In this document: positions 1 to 7,845 of the stretch, piece after piece | Layout of the letters: each line of letters begins with the position of its first letter | Position numbering within the stretch: position 1 is the stretch's first letter | Assembly: GCF_042650605.1 (NCBI RefSeq) | Contig: NZ_JBHSBN010000001.1 | Coordinates: forward strand, 556,896-620,895 | DNA: 64,000 nucleotides | Direction: 5' to 3' | From: Micromonospora_J zhanjiangensis | GTDB taxonomy: Bacteria > Actinomycetota > Actinomycetes > Mycobacteriales > Micromonosporaceae | Notes under the pieces: generated by a model | Told to the model about the DNA's origin: nothing | What the model saw: the letters and a program-made list of their open reading frames with translations, nothing else | Databases searched by the model: none | Made by a program: the position numbers and the translations under genes

Positions 1-96
1 CGGGTGATGGTGGAGGCCGAGACCGTCGAGATCGCGCAGACCGTGGCCGAGCGGATCGCCGCCGAGGTGCGGCTGGCCAGCCCGGCCCAGGGCTGA
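1..96 (+). CDS. C-terminal fragment of an unidentified protein
   Basis: The open frame enters from the left edge and ends at the TGA at 94-96, leaving the last 31 residues. They form an Ala/Glu-rich amphipathic stretch (around TVEIAQTVAERIAAEVRL) that looks like a C-terminal helix. Codon use matches the neighbouring high-GC genes. It converges on the aminotransferase gene, with a hairpin between them. I do not recognise the family, and too little is left to assign a function. Confidence 0.6.
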   Translation, partial: RVMVEAETVEIAQTVAERIAAEVRLASPAQG

Positions 97-108
97 CACC
101 CGGTTGCA

Positions 109-128
109 CCGGCTTTCCGGGAAGCCGG
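109..128. terminator. Small hairpin between convergent genes
   Basis: CCGGCTT at 109-115 pairs perfectly with AAGCCGG at 122-128 around a 6-nt loop. It lies between the partial gene ending at 96 and the aminotransferase ending at 148, so it could end transcription from both sides. There is no U-tract, as is common in high-GC actinobacteria. Confidence 0.4.
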
Positions 129-147
129 GCACCGACCGTGGCGTGGG

Positions 148-1392
148 TCAGCGGTCGGCGGTGGGCAGGGTACGCAGCCGGGTGACCGCCTCGGCGAGCA
201 CCTCCGGGCGCTTGCAGAAGGCGAACCGGACCAGTCGGCGGCCGGCCTCGACGTCGTCGTAGAAGACCTGGGTCGGGATGGCCACCACCCCGCACCGCTC
301 GGGCAGGCTGCGGCAGAACTCCACCCCGTCCCGGCCGCCGAGCCGGCCGATGCCGGCGGTGACGAAGTACGTCCCCTCCGGGACGATCGTCTCGAAACCG
401 GCCTCGGTCAGACCGGTGGCGAGCTGGTCCCGGCGCCGTTGCAGGTCGTCGCGGAAACCGTCGAAGTAGCTGTCCGGCAGTTCCAACGCGACCGCCACCG
501 CCGGTTGCAGCGGCGCCGCGTTGACGAAGGTGAGGAACTGCTTCACCCGCAGCACGGCGGCGACCAGCGCGGCCGGTCCGCTCACCCAGCCCACCTTCCA
601 GCCGGTGCAGGAGAACGTCTTGCCGGCCGAGGAGACCCGCAGCGTCCGCTGCCACATCCCGGGCAGCCCGGCCAGCGGGAGGTGCCCGGTGGCGGCGTCG
701 GTGAAGACCAGATGTTCGTAGACCTCGTCGGTGACCGCGTACGCGCCGTACTCCTGGCAGAGTTCGGCGATCAGCGTCAGCTCGTCGCGGGTGAAGACCT
801 TGCCGGTCGGGTTGTGCGGCGAGTTGAGCAGCACCAACCGGGTCCGCGGTCCGAACGCCGCGCGCAGCGCCGCCGGGTCGAACGCGTACCGGCCGTCGTC
901 GGCGGGGCGCAGGGTGACCGGCCGGCGCACCGCTCCGGCGAGCGCGATCGAGGCCGCGTACGAGTCGTAGTACGGCTCGAAGCAGACCACCTCGTCGCCG
1001 GTCTCGCAGAGCGCCAGGATGGCGGCGGCGATCGCCTCGGTCGCGCCGGCGGTGACGAGTATCTCGCCGTCCGGGTCGTAGTCCAGCCCCCAGAACCGCT
1101 TCTGGTGCCCGGCGACGGCCGCCCGCAGCGCGGGAATCCCGGGGCCGGGCGGGTACTGGTTGGCGCCGCCGCGCACCGCCTCGGCCGCGGCGGCCAGCAT
1201 CTCCGCCGGTCCGTCGGTGTCCGGGAAGCCCTGGCCCAGGTTGACCGCGCCGGTCCGGGTCGCCAGGGCCGACATCTCGGCGAAGACGGTGGTCCCGAAC
1301 GGGCGCATCCGGGCCACCAACGGTTCGCCCGCGGGTGCCGGTGCGGCGGCGGGCGGCCCGGGCGACGGTGCTGGTCGGGTCGGGTCGGACAT
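148..1392 (-). CDS. dapC: PLP-dependent aminotransferase, DapC type (N-succinyldiaminopimelate aminotransferase)
   Basis: This is a 414-residue fold-type I class I/II aminotransferase. The PLP-binding lysine lies in SSAGKTFSCTGWK (Lys258), and NSPHNPTGKVF and TDEVYEHL carry the cofactor-contacting Asn and Asp/Tyr. The core starting at MRPFGTTVFAEMSALA follows the mycobacterial Rv0858c (DapC) family closely, including NLGQGFPD and NQYPPGPG. That family makes N-succinyl-L,L-diaminopimelate for lysine and peptidoglycan. The first ~28 residues are a Pro/Ala-rich extension, so an internal start near Met29 cannot be excluded. Related enzymes (kynurenine or methionine aminotransferases) have similar sequences, so the substrate is inferred. 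Transcribed leftwards, upstream of the MmpS-like gene's 3' end. Confidence 0.8.
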   Translation of the reverse strand: MSDPTRPAPSPGPPAAAPAPAGEPLVARMRPFGTTVFAEMSALATRTGAVNLGQGFPDTDGPAEMLAAAAEAVRGGANQYPPGPGIPALRAAVAGHQKRFWGLDYDPDGEILVTAGATEAIAAAILALCETGDEVVCFEPYYDSYAASIALAGAVRRPVTLRPADDGRYAFDPAALRAAFGPRTRLVLLNSPHNPTGKVFTRDELTLIAELCQEYGAYAVTDEVYEHLVFTDAATGHLPLAGLPGMWQRTLRVSSAGKTFSCTGWKVGWVSGPAALVAAVLRVKQFLTFVNAAPLQPAVAVALELPDSYFDGFRDDLQRRRDQLATGLTEAGFETIVPEGTYFVTAGIGRLGGRDGVEFCRSLPERCGVVAIPTQVFYDDVEAGRRLVRFAFCKRPEVLAEAVTRLRTLPTADR

Positions 1393-1557
1393 CGGGCGTC
1401 TCCCAGGGTGTCGGCGCGCTGCTCGTGCCTCGGGCGCCGGCTCGACGTCGCCGGCGCCCGAGGGCCACGCTGCCCTACCGGGACCCGTCGCGGCAACTCC
1501 GCCGACGGGTCTGGCGGCCGACCCGCTCCGGCCCGGCCGGGGCCCGAGCAGGCCTGG

Positions 1558-2427
1558 TCAGCGCGGCAGGCTGAAGTCGGCGCAGTTGACCACCACGCCC
1601 TTCTTGGTCTCCCGCTCCTGGCCGTCGACGAGCAGCCGGCAGGAGACCTGGGCGCCGTTCTCCCCGGAGGCGATCACCGAGGCCATGCCCGAGCGGACGG
1701 TCAGCTCCTTCTTCCAGGGCAACGATTCGCCGGTCAGCCGCTGCGAGGTGCCGCGCTCGTCGAAGTAGGTGATCCTGGCCCGGCCGCTGCCGGTCACCTC
1801 GTAGACGACCTGGATCCCCGCGCCCGAGCCGGTGGGCAGTCCGGTCGGGTACAGCGTGGGTTCCGACGTGGGGATGGCGCTCTTGATCGCGTCGCTGGCG
1901 GACTTCATCGTCCAGACGACGGTGCCGACGGCACCGACGCAGACCAGCAGGACGACGGCGATGACCACTGCCACGATCACCCCGACGTTGTTCTTGCTCG
2001 CGTTCGCGGGCGGCGGGGCCATCGGCTGCCCGGGGGCGCCGGGCGGCGGGTAGCCGGGCCCACCCGGCCCGGCCGGCGGGTAGCCGCCCTGGGGGTAGCC
2101 GCTCTGCGGGTAGCCGGCCGGCGGGTAGCCCGGCTGCTGTCCGGGATAGCCACCCGGGTACGTCGGCGCGGCCGGCCCGGACGTGGGCGCCGGCTGGTAC
2201 GGCGACTGCTCCGGCGGGTACGAGGGCCGCGGCGCGGGCGGCTCGGCGCCGTACGGCGGCTGCGGGGACCAGGATTCCGGAGCCGGCGGCCCGGACGGGA
2301 CGGGGTGCTGGTGCGCGGGTGGCTGTGGCGGGCCCGGCTCGTACGACGGCGAACTCGACGGCCCCGGGTCGTACGAGGGTGAGCCGGACGGGCCCGGGTC
2401 GTACGGCGACTGGGTGGGGTCGGACAT
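1558..2427 (-). CDS. Proline-rich single-pass membrane protein with MmpS-like C-terminal domain
   Basis: A 289-residue protein. Residues 1-143 are a low-complexity Pro/Tyr/Gly/Ser region with repeated SPSYDPGP and GYPPAGYPQ units, predicted cytoplasmic and disordered. One transmembrane helix follows at about 147-172 (VGVIVAVVIAVVLLVC). The extracytoplasmic C-terminal ~100 residues (VVYEVTGSGRARITYFDERG, then TVRSGMASVIASGENG and a Cys pair) resemble MmpS-type beta-sandwich domains, which in mycobacteria assist MmpL transporters. No mmpL lies nearby. The ATG at 2427 has a GGAG-type ribosome site (GCGGAGCAGTC). An antisense frame runs upstream without a stop but is only a shadow of glmS. Confidence 0.7.
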   Translation of the reverse strand: MSDPTQSPYDPGPSGSPSYDPGPSSSPSYEPGPPQPPAHQHPVPSGPPAPESWSPQPPYGAEPPAPRPSYPPEQSPYQPAPTSGPAAPTYPGGYPGQQPGYPPAGYPQSGYPQGGYPPAGPGGPGYPPPGAPGQPMAPPPANASKNNVGVIVAVVIAVVLLVCVGAVGTVVWTMKSASDAIKSAIPTSEPTLYPTGLPTGSGAGIQVVYEVTGSGRARITYFDERGTSQRLTGESLPWKKELTVRSGMASVIASGENGAQVSCRLLVDGQERETKKGVVVNCADFSLPR

Positions 2428-2433
2428 GACTGC

Positions 2434-2480
2434 TCCGCAAGGGTCGGTAGGGATGTTCCGCAAAGGGTCGGTCGGGGTGT
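2434..2480. repeat. Two tandem direct repeats of 23-24 bp in the mmpS-like leader
   Basis: Copy 1 (2434-2456) and copy 2 (2457-2480) both read TCCGCAA(A)GGGTCGGT(A/C)GGG(A/G)TGT. They sit directly upstream of the leftward start codon at 2427. Their location suggests duplicated leader or regulator-binding sequence, but neither is an obvious inverted repeat. Confidence 0.65.
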
Positions 2481-2792
2481 GTCGTTTCGGACCGGCGTGT
2501 CGGGGCACCCGGGAGCCGGACGGGCCCGCTCCCGTGGTCGTCCGACCGTTGGACCTCGGGCAAGGGACCACTGTGTCGGGTCCGGGCAATACCGGTCGGG
2601 ACCAAACCGCCGTTTCCGGACGAGCGGCCCGACCGGTGTCGTACCGGCGCTCGCTGACAGTGCCGGATCGACGCGGTTCCCGGCAACCCCGTACCGCCGC
2701 CGGTGTCGAGGTTTGGTCCCGGATGCCGGTATCAAGCAATGGGTGTGAGCAATAACCGTACTTTCGAGCACGCGTGCTGAGCGAAAGTCCGC

Positions 2793-2798
2793 TAGGCT
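2793..2798 (+). promoter_or_regulatory. -10 box (TAGGCT) for leaderless glmS
   Basis: TAGGCT ends 7 nt before the glmS ATG. That spacing would put the transcription start at the A of the start codon. No Shine-Dalgarno sequence precedes the gene and no good -35 box is present. Confidence 0.55.
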
Positions 2799-2805
2799 GC
2801 GGGCC

Positions 2806-4725
2806 ATGTGTGGAATCGTGGGGTACGCCGGCGGACGCCCGGCGTTGGGGATCGTGCTGGACGGACTGCGCCGCCTGGAGTACCGCGGCTACGACTCGGC
2901 CGGGGTGGCGATCGTCTGCGCCGACGAGCTGCTGACCGAGAAGCGCGCGGGCAAGCTCGCCAACCTGGAGAAGGTGCTGGGCGAGCGGGCCGAGGCGGAC
3001 CCGACGGACGTCGACTGCGGCGCCTCGACGCTCGGCATCGGCGACGGCACCACCGGCATCGGGCACACCCGGTGGGCCACCCACGGCGGACCCACCGACC
3101 GCAACGCCCACCCGCACCTCGGCCCGGACGGCAAGGTGGCCGTCATCCACAACGGAATCATCGAGAACTTCGGCCGGCTGCGGGCCGAGCTGGAGGCCGA
3201 CGGGGCCACCTTCGTCAGCGACACCGACTCCGAGTGCGCGGCGCACCTGCTCACCGCCGTCCTGGCCAAGCTCCGGGCCGCCGGCGAGCCCGACGGGCCG
3301 CGGCTGCTGGCCTCGGCGATGCGCCAGGTCTGCCAGCGGCTGGAGGGCGCCTTCACCCTGCTCGCGGTGGACGCCCGGGTGCCCGGCGCGGTGGTCGGCG
3401 CGCGGCGCAACTCGCCGCTGGTGGTCGGCCGTGGCGACGGCGAGAACTACCTCGCCAGCGACGTTTCGGCGTTCATCGAGCACACCCGGGACGCGGTGGA
3501 GCTGGGCCAGGACCAGATCGTGCTGATCACCGCCGACACCATCGAGATCACCGACTTCGACGGGCAGCCGGCCGACGGCAAGGACTTCCACATCGACTGG
3601 GACGCCTCGGCCGCCGAGAAGGGCGGCTACGACTGGTTCATGCTCAAGGAGATCGAGGAGCAGCCGGAGGCGATCGCCGCCACCCTGCTCGGCCGGCTCA
3701 CCGACAGCGGCGAGATCATGCTCGACGAGGTACGCCTCAGCGACCAGGACCTGCGCGACGTCGACAAGGTGTTCATCGTCTCCTGCGGCACCTCCTACCA
3801 CGCCGGCCTGGTCGCCAAGTACGCCATCGAGCACTGGACCCGGATCCCCTGCGAGGTCGAGCTGGCCAGCGAGTTCCGCTACCGGGACCCGGTCCTGGAC
3901 CGGTCCACACTGGTGATCGTGATCAGCCAGTCCGGCGAGACGATGGACACCCTGATGGCGCTGCGGCACGCCAAGGAGCAGAAGGCCCGGGTGCTGGCGA
4001 TCTGCAACACCAACGGCTCCACCATCCCGCGCGAGTCGGACGCGGTGCTCTACACCCACGGCGGGCCGGAGATCGCGGTCGCCTCCACCAAGGCGTTCCT
4101 CACCCAGGTGGTGGCCTGCTACCTGATCGGCCTGCACCTGGCCCAGGTGCGCGGCATCAAGTACGCCGACGAGGTGGCCGCCGTGGTGGACCAGCTCCAG
4201 GAGGTGCCGGGCAAGCTGCGCGCCCTGCTGGACCGGATCGAGCCGGTCCGCCAGTTGGCCCGGGAGTTGAAGTCGGCGCCGACCGTGCTGTTCATCGGCC
4301 GGCACGTCGGTTACCCGGTCGCCCTGGAGGGCGCGCTGAAGCTCAAGGAACTGGCCTACGTGCACGCCGAGGGCTTCGCCGCCGGCGAGCTGAAGCACGG
4401 TCCGATCGCGGTGATCGACCAGGGCACGCCGGTGATCTGCGTGGTGCCGTCCTCGGCCGGGCGGGGCATGCTGCACGACAAGGTGGTCTCCAACATCCAG
4501 GAGGTCCGGGCCCGCGGCGCCCGGACCATCGTCATCGCCGAGGAGGGCGACCAGGCCGTCCTGCCGTACGCCGACGAGGTGATCTACGTTCCGCGTACCC
4601 CGACGCTGCTGGCGCCGCTGGTGACCACGGTGCCGCTGCAGGTCCTCGCGGCCGAGATCGCCGCGGCCCGGGGCCACGACGTGGACCAGCCGCGCAACCT
4701 CGCCAAGTCGGTCACCGTCGAGTAG
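2806..4725 (+). CDS. glmS: Glutamine-fructose-6-phosphate aminotransferase (isomerizing)
   Basis: A 639-residue GlmS that makes glucosamine-6-phosphate, the entry to UDP-GlcNAc and peptidoglycan. After Met removal the N-terminal Cys2 (MCGIVGYAG) is the glutaminase nucleophile. The glutaminase domain continues with GHTRWATHG and NGIIENF, then SDTDSE. Two SIS isomerase domains follow (SCGTSYHAG; SQSGETMDT; then ALEGALKLKELAYVHAEGF). The C-terminus LAKSVTVE matches the family's conserved end. Full length. It is followed by acpS, nnr and alr on the same strand, the usual actinobacterial order. The start is fixed by Cys2; the mRNA is probably leaderless. Confidence 0.97.
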   Translation: MCGIVGYAGGRPALGIVLDGLRRLEYRGYDSAGVAIVCADELLTEKRAGKLANLEKVLGERAEADPTDVDCGASTLGIGDGTTGIGHTRWATHGGPTDRNAHPHLGPDGKVAVIHNGIIENFGRLRAELEADGATFVSDTDSECAAHLLTAVLAKLRAAGEPDGPRLLASAMRQVCQRLEGAFTLLAVDARVPGAVVGARRNSPLVVGRGDGENYLASDVSAFIEHTRDAVELGQDQIVLITADTIEITDFDGQPADGKDFHIDWDASAAEKGGYDWFMLKEIEEQPEAIAATLLGRLTDSGEIMLDEVRLSDQDLRDVDKVFIVSCGTSYHAGLVAKYAIEHWTRIPCEVELASEFRYRDPVLDRSTLVIVISQSGETMDTLMALRHAKEQKARVLAICNTNGSTIPRESDAVLYTHGGPEIAVASTKAFLTQVVACYLIGLHLAQVRGIKYADEVAAVVDQLQEVPGKLRALLDRIEPVRQLARELKSAPTVLFIGRHVGYPVALEGALKLKELAYVHAEGFAAGELKHGPIAVIDQGTPVICVVPSSAGRGMLHDKVVSNIQEVRARGARTIVIAEEGDQAVLPYADEVIYVPRTPTLLAPLVTTVPLQVLAAEIAAARGHDVDQPRNLAKSVTVE

Positions 4726-4742
4726 CCGCGCCCCGGACCGGA

Positions 4743-4764
4743 CGCCGCCCGCGCCCGGGCGGCG
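4743..4764 (+). terminator. GC hairpin after glmS
   Basis: CGCCGCCCG (4743-4751) pairs with CGGGCGGCG (4756-4764) around CGCC. It lies 18 nt after the glmS stop and just ahead of the acpS -10 box, so it probably separates the two transcripts. There is no T-run. Confidence 0.5.
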
Positions 4765-4768
4765 CCGG

Positions 4769-4774
4769 TAGGGT
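4769..4774 (+). promoter_or_regulatory. -10 box (TAGGGT) for leaderless acpS
   Basis: TAGGGT ends 7 nt before the GTG start of acpS, repeating the arrangement at glmS. No ribosome-binding site is visible. Confidence 0.5.
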
Positions 4775-4781
4775 GGGACCC

Positions 4782-5150
4782 GTGATCGTCTCAGTCGGCC
4801 TCGACGTGGTGCTGGTCGATCGGTTCGCCCGGGCGCTGGGCCGCACCCCGCCGCTGGCCGAGCGGTTGTTCACCGCGGCCGAGCGGCTCACCGGGTCCGG
4901 CAACCCGCGGTCGCCGGAGTCGCTGGCCGCCCGGTTCGCCGCGAAGGAGGCGGTGGCGAAGGCGCTCGGCGCGCCGACCGGCATGCGCTGGCACGACTGC
5001 GAGATCGTCACCGACCCGGACGGCCGGCCCTGGCTGACGGTCACCGGCACGGTGGCGGCGGCCGCCACCGAACGCGGGATCAACCGCTGGCACCTGTCGC
5101 TGTCCCACGACGGCGGCATCGCCTCGGCCATGGTGGTGGCGGAACGATGA
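4782..5150 (+). CDS. acpS: Holo-[acyl-carrier-protein] synthase
   Basis: A 122-residue type I phosphopantetheinyl transferase that moves 4'-phosphopantetheine from CoA onto acyl carrier protein. The metal-binding Asp lies in VGLDVVLVDRF near the N-terminus, and the Glu/Lys motif FAAKEAVAKALG follows at about residues 50-60. The C-terminal LSLSHDGGIASAMVVAE is also typical. The length is normal for AcpS. The GTG at 4782 is chosen because it gives the expected VIVSVGLD start and sits 7 nt after a -10 box. It is followed by nnr after 88 bp. Confidence 0.95.
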   Translation: MIVSVGLDVVLVDRFARALGRTPPLAERLFTAAERLTGSGNPRSPESLAARFAAKEAVAKALGAPTGMRWHDCEIVTDPDGRPWLTVTGTVAAAATERGINRWHLSLSHDGGIASAMVVAER

Positions 5151-5238
5151 CGGCGGCCGGTCGGCCCGGTCGCGGCCCGGTGCGGGTCGGCACCACGAGG
5201 CCCGGCAGGCCGGCCCGAGCCCGGGGGAGGCGAGCACG

Positions 5239-6717
5239 GTGAGAGCGGCGTGGCGGGTGGCGGACGTACGGGCCGCCGAGAGTGCCCTGATGGCGACCCT
5301 GCCGGACGGCACGCTGATGCAGCGGGCCGCGGCCGGGCTGGCCCGGCGCTGCGCGCTGCTGCTGGCCGACCGGGGCGGCCTCTACGGCTCCCGGGTGCTG
5401 GTGCTGGCCGGCTCCGGCGACAACGGCGGCGACGCGCTCTACGCCGGTGCCCGACTGGCCGACCGGGGCGCCGCGGTCGAGGCGCTGCTGCTGGTCCCGG
5501 ACCGGGCACACGCCGGCGGGCTGGCGGCGCTGCGGGCGGCCGGTGGCCGTACCGTCGAACGGCTGCCCGCCCGGACGGACCTGGTGCTCGACGGCATCGT
5601 CGGAATCGGCGGCTCGGGCGGCCTGCGCGAGCCGGCCGCCCGGCTGGTGGCCGAGCTGGCCGAGCGGCGCGGTCCGCGGCCGGTCGTCGTGGCGGTCGAC
5701 GTGCCGAGCGGGGTCGCGGTGGACACCGGCGACGTGCCGGCGCCGCCCGCCGACAATCTGCCGGCCGCGGTCACCGCGGACGTCACGGTCGCCTTCGGCG
5801 TGCTCAAGCCGGCCCTGGTGGTCGGGTCGGCGGCGGCCCGGGCCGGCCGGGTCGAACTGGTCGACATCGGCCTCGATCCGCACCTGCGGACCGAACCGGC
5901 GGTACGGGTGCCGGACTGGACGGACATCGAGGGCTGGTGGCCGGCGCTGACCGCCGCGTCGGAGAAGTACACCCGGGGCGTGGTCGGGATCGCGACCGGG
6001 TCGGCGACCTACCCCGGCGCGGCGGTGCTGTCCGTGGCCGGCGCGCTGGCCGGGCCGACCGGCCTGGTCCGCTACGCCGGCGGGGCCAGGGCGGAGGTGC
6101 TGCACCACCACCCGTCGGTGATCGCCACCGACCGGGTGGCCGACGCGGGCCGGGTGCAGGCCTGGGTCTGCGGCTCGGGGCTCGGCACCGGCGACGAGGC
6201 CCGCACCGAGCTGCGCTGCGTACTGGCCGCGCCGGTGCCGGTGGTGCTCGACGCCGACGGGCTGTCGCTGCTGGTCGACGGCTCGTCGGCGGAGCAGCTG
6301 CGGCACCGCCGGGCACCCACCGTGGTCACCCCGCACGACCGCGAGTTCGCCCGGCTGGCCGGCGAACAGCCGGGCGCCGACCGGGTCGGCGCCGCGCTGC
6401 GGCTGGCCTCCTGGATGAACGCGGTGGTCCTGCTCAAGGGGGACCGCACCGTCGTCGCCACGCCGGACGGCCGGGCGTACGCCAATCCCACCGGCAGCCC
6501 GGCGCTGGCCACCGGCGGCACCGGCGACGTGCTCGCCGGGCTGCTCGGTTCGCTGCTGGCCGGCGGGCTGGCGCCGGAGCGGGCCGCCCTGGCCGCCGCG
6601 TACCTGCACGGGCTGGCCGGGCGGGAGGCGGCCCGGCACGGCCCGGTCACCGCCCCGGACGTGGCCGGGGCGCTGCGATCGGTGGTGCCGGGCGGCGCGG
6701 CCCGCCAAGGTCAGTAG
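5239..6717 (+). CDS. nnr: Bifunctional NAD(P)HX epimerase / ADP-dependent NAD(P)HX dehydratase
   Basis: A 492-residue fusion that repairs hydrated NADH and NADPH. The N-terminal NnrE epimerase domain (about 1-215) has GSGDNGGDALYAGARLADRG and the VAVDVPSGV loop. The C-terminal NnrD dehydratase domain (about 220-490, ribokinase-like) has the ATP/substrate motifs TPHDREFARLAG, LLKGDRTVVATPDG and the catalytic GGTGDVLAGLLGSLLAGG. The GTG start at 5239 has GGGGGAGG about 8 nt upstream. Its TAG stop (6715-6717) forms part of the TAGGCT box that precedes alr. Confidence 0.95.
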   Translation: MRAAWRVADVRAAESALMATLPDGTLMQRAAAGLARRCALLLADRGGLYGSRVLVLAGSGDNGGDALYAGARLADRGAAVEALLLVPDRAHAGGLAALRAAGGRTVERLPARTDLVLDGIVGIGGSGGLREPAARLVAELAERRGPRPVVVAVDVPSGVAVDTGDVPAPPADNLPAAVTADVTVAFGVLKPALVVGSAAARAGRVELVDIGLDPHLRTEPAVRVPDWTDIEGWWPALTAASEKYTRGVVGIATGSATYPGAAVLSVAGALAGPTGLVRYAGGARAEVLHHHPSVIATDRVADAGRVQAWVCGSGLGTGDEARTELRCVLAAPVPVVLDADGLSLLVDGSSAEQLRHRRAPTVVTPHDREFARLAGEQPGADRVGAALRLASWMNAVVLLKGDRTVVATPDGRAYANPTGSPALATGGTGDVLAGLLGSLLAGGLAPERAALAAAYLHGLAGREAARHGPVTAPDVAGALRSVVPGGAARQGQ

Positions 6718-6720
6718 GCT
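6715..6720 (+). promoter_or_regulatory. -10 box (TAGGCT) for leaderless alr, overlapping the nnr stop
   Basis: TAGGCT ends 6 nt before the ATG of alr, and its first three bases are the nnr stop codon. The alr start has no ribosome-binding site, so alr is probably also made from its own leaderless transcript. Confidence 0.5.
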
Positions 6721-6726
6721 GGGCGT

Positions 6727-7845
6727 ATGTGGCAGGCTGAGGTGCGCGTTGATCTCGACGCGATCCGCGCGAACGTGACGCGGTTGCGCTCCGGCACCAG
6801 CGCCGAGCTGATGGCGGTGGTCAAGGGCGACGGGTACGGGCACGGCATGCTGCCGGCCGCGCGGGCCGCCCTGGACGCCGGGGCGGACTGGCTCGGCGTC
6901 TGCACCCTGGACGAGGCGCTGACCCTGCGCCGGGCCGGGGTCACCGCACCGGTGCTGGCCTGGCTGCTCGCACCCGGCCTGCCGCTGCACGAGGGCGTGG
7001 CCGCGGACGTCGACCTGAGCGCCGCGAGCCTCGACCAGCTCGCCGAGCTGGTCGCGGCCGGTCGGCAGGCCGGCAAGCGGGTGCGGCTGCACCTCAAGCT
7101 GGACACCGGGCTGGCCCGGGGTGGCGCCACCGCGGCCGACTGGCCGGCCCTGCTCGACGCGGCGGCCAAGGCCCAGGCCGACGACCTGGTCGAGGTGGTC
7201 GGGGTGTGGAGCCACTTCGCGTACGCCGACGCGCCCGGCCACCCGACCATCGACCGGCAGATCGCGGTCTTCACCGAGGGCCTGGAGGTCGCCGAACGGG
7301 CCGGGATCCGGCCCCGTTACCGGCACCTGGCCAACTCGGCCGCCACGCTGACCCGCCCGGACGCGCACTTCGACCTGGTCCGGCCCGGCATCGCCGTGTA
7401 CGGGCTGTCGCCGGTGGCGGGGGAGACCTTCGGGCTGCGTCCGGCGATGTCCGCCCGGGCCCGGGTGATGCTGACCAAACGAGTGCCGATGGGCACCGGC
7501 GTGTCGTACGGGCACACGTACCTCACCGAGCGGGAGACCACCCTGGCCGTGGTGCCGCTCGGCTACGCCGACGGGGTGCCCCGGGACGCCTCCAACGTCG
7601 GCCCGGTCCGCCTGGCCGGCCGTAACCGGACCATCGCGGGTCGGGTCTGCATGGACCAGTTCGTGCTGGACTGCGGCGACGACCCGGTGGCCGCCGGGGA
7701 CGTGGCGACCCTGTTCGGCAGCGGTGCCGACGGCGAGCCCACCGCCGACGACTGGGCCGAGGCGGTCGGCACCATCAACTACGAGATCGTCACCCGGTTC
7801 GGCGGGGTGCGGGTGCCCCGGGTCTACGACGGGACGGGCGAGTGA
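6727..7845 (+). CDS. alr: Alanine racemase
   Basis: A 372-residue fold-type III PLP enzyme that makes D-alanine for peptidoglycan. The PLP lysine is Lys33 in MAVVKGDGYGHG, and the opposing catalytic tyrosine is Tyr261 in TGVSYGHTY. LKLDTGLARGG, RPGIAVYGLSP and RVCMDQFVLD are typical family motifs. The length is standard. The stop overlaps the GTG of the next gene by 4 bp (GTGA), so translation of the hydrolase is probably coupled. Confidence 0.97.
   Translation: MWQAEVRVDLDAIRANVTRLRSGTSAELMAVVKGDGYGHGMLPAARAALDAGADWLGVCTLDEALTLRRAGVTAPVLAWLLAPGLPLHEGVAADVDLSAASLDQLAELVAAGRQAGKRVRLHLKLDTGLARGGATAADWPALLDAAAKAQADDLVEVVGVWSHFAYADAPGHPTIDRQIAVFTEGLEVAERAGIRPRYRHLANSAATLTRPDAHFDLVRPGIAVYGLSPVAGETFGLRPAMSARARVMLTKRVPMGTGVSYGHTYLTERETTLAVVPLGYADGVPRDASNVGPVRLAGRNRTIAGRVCMDQFVLDCGDDPVAAGDVATLFGSGADGEPTADDWAEAVGTINYEIVTRFGGVRVPRVYDGTGE

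Larger units (their letters stand above)
2428..2805. other. Divergent intergenic region between the mmpS-like gene and glmS
   Basis: 378 bp without a convincing gene. It holds the leader of the leftward membrane-protein gene, including two direct repeats at 2434-2480, and the promoter of glmS at its right edge. Base composition is less G/C-biased near 2735-2790 than in the flanking genes. I see no riboswitch or ribozyme fold; the glmS ribozyme of Firmicutes is absent, as expected. Confidence 0.6.

Noticed and set aside
2428..2805. glmS ribozyme or riboswitch upstream of glmS
   Set aside because: The -10 box 7 nt from the ATG implies no leader, and no ribozyme core is visible.
2428..4677. Long minus-strand open frame antisense to glmS, in frame with the mmpS-like gene
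   Set aside because: It lies opposite a certain gene, has no ribosome site and its residues are typical antisense shadows (Val/Gly/His/Asp-rich). The membrane-protein gene starts at 2427.
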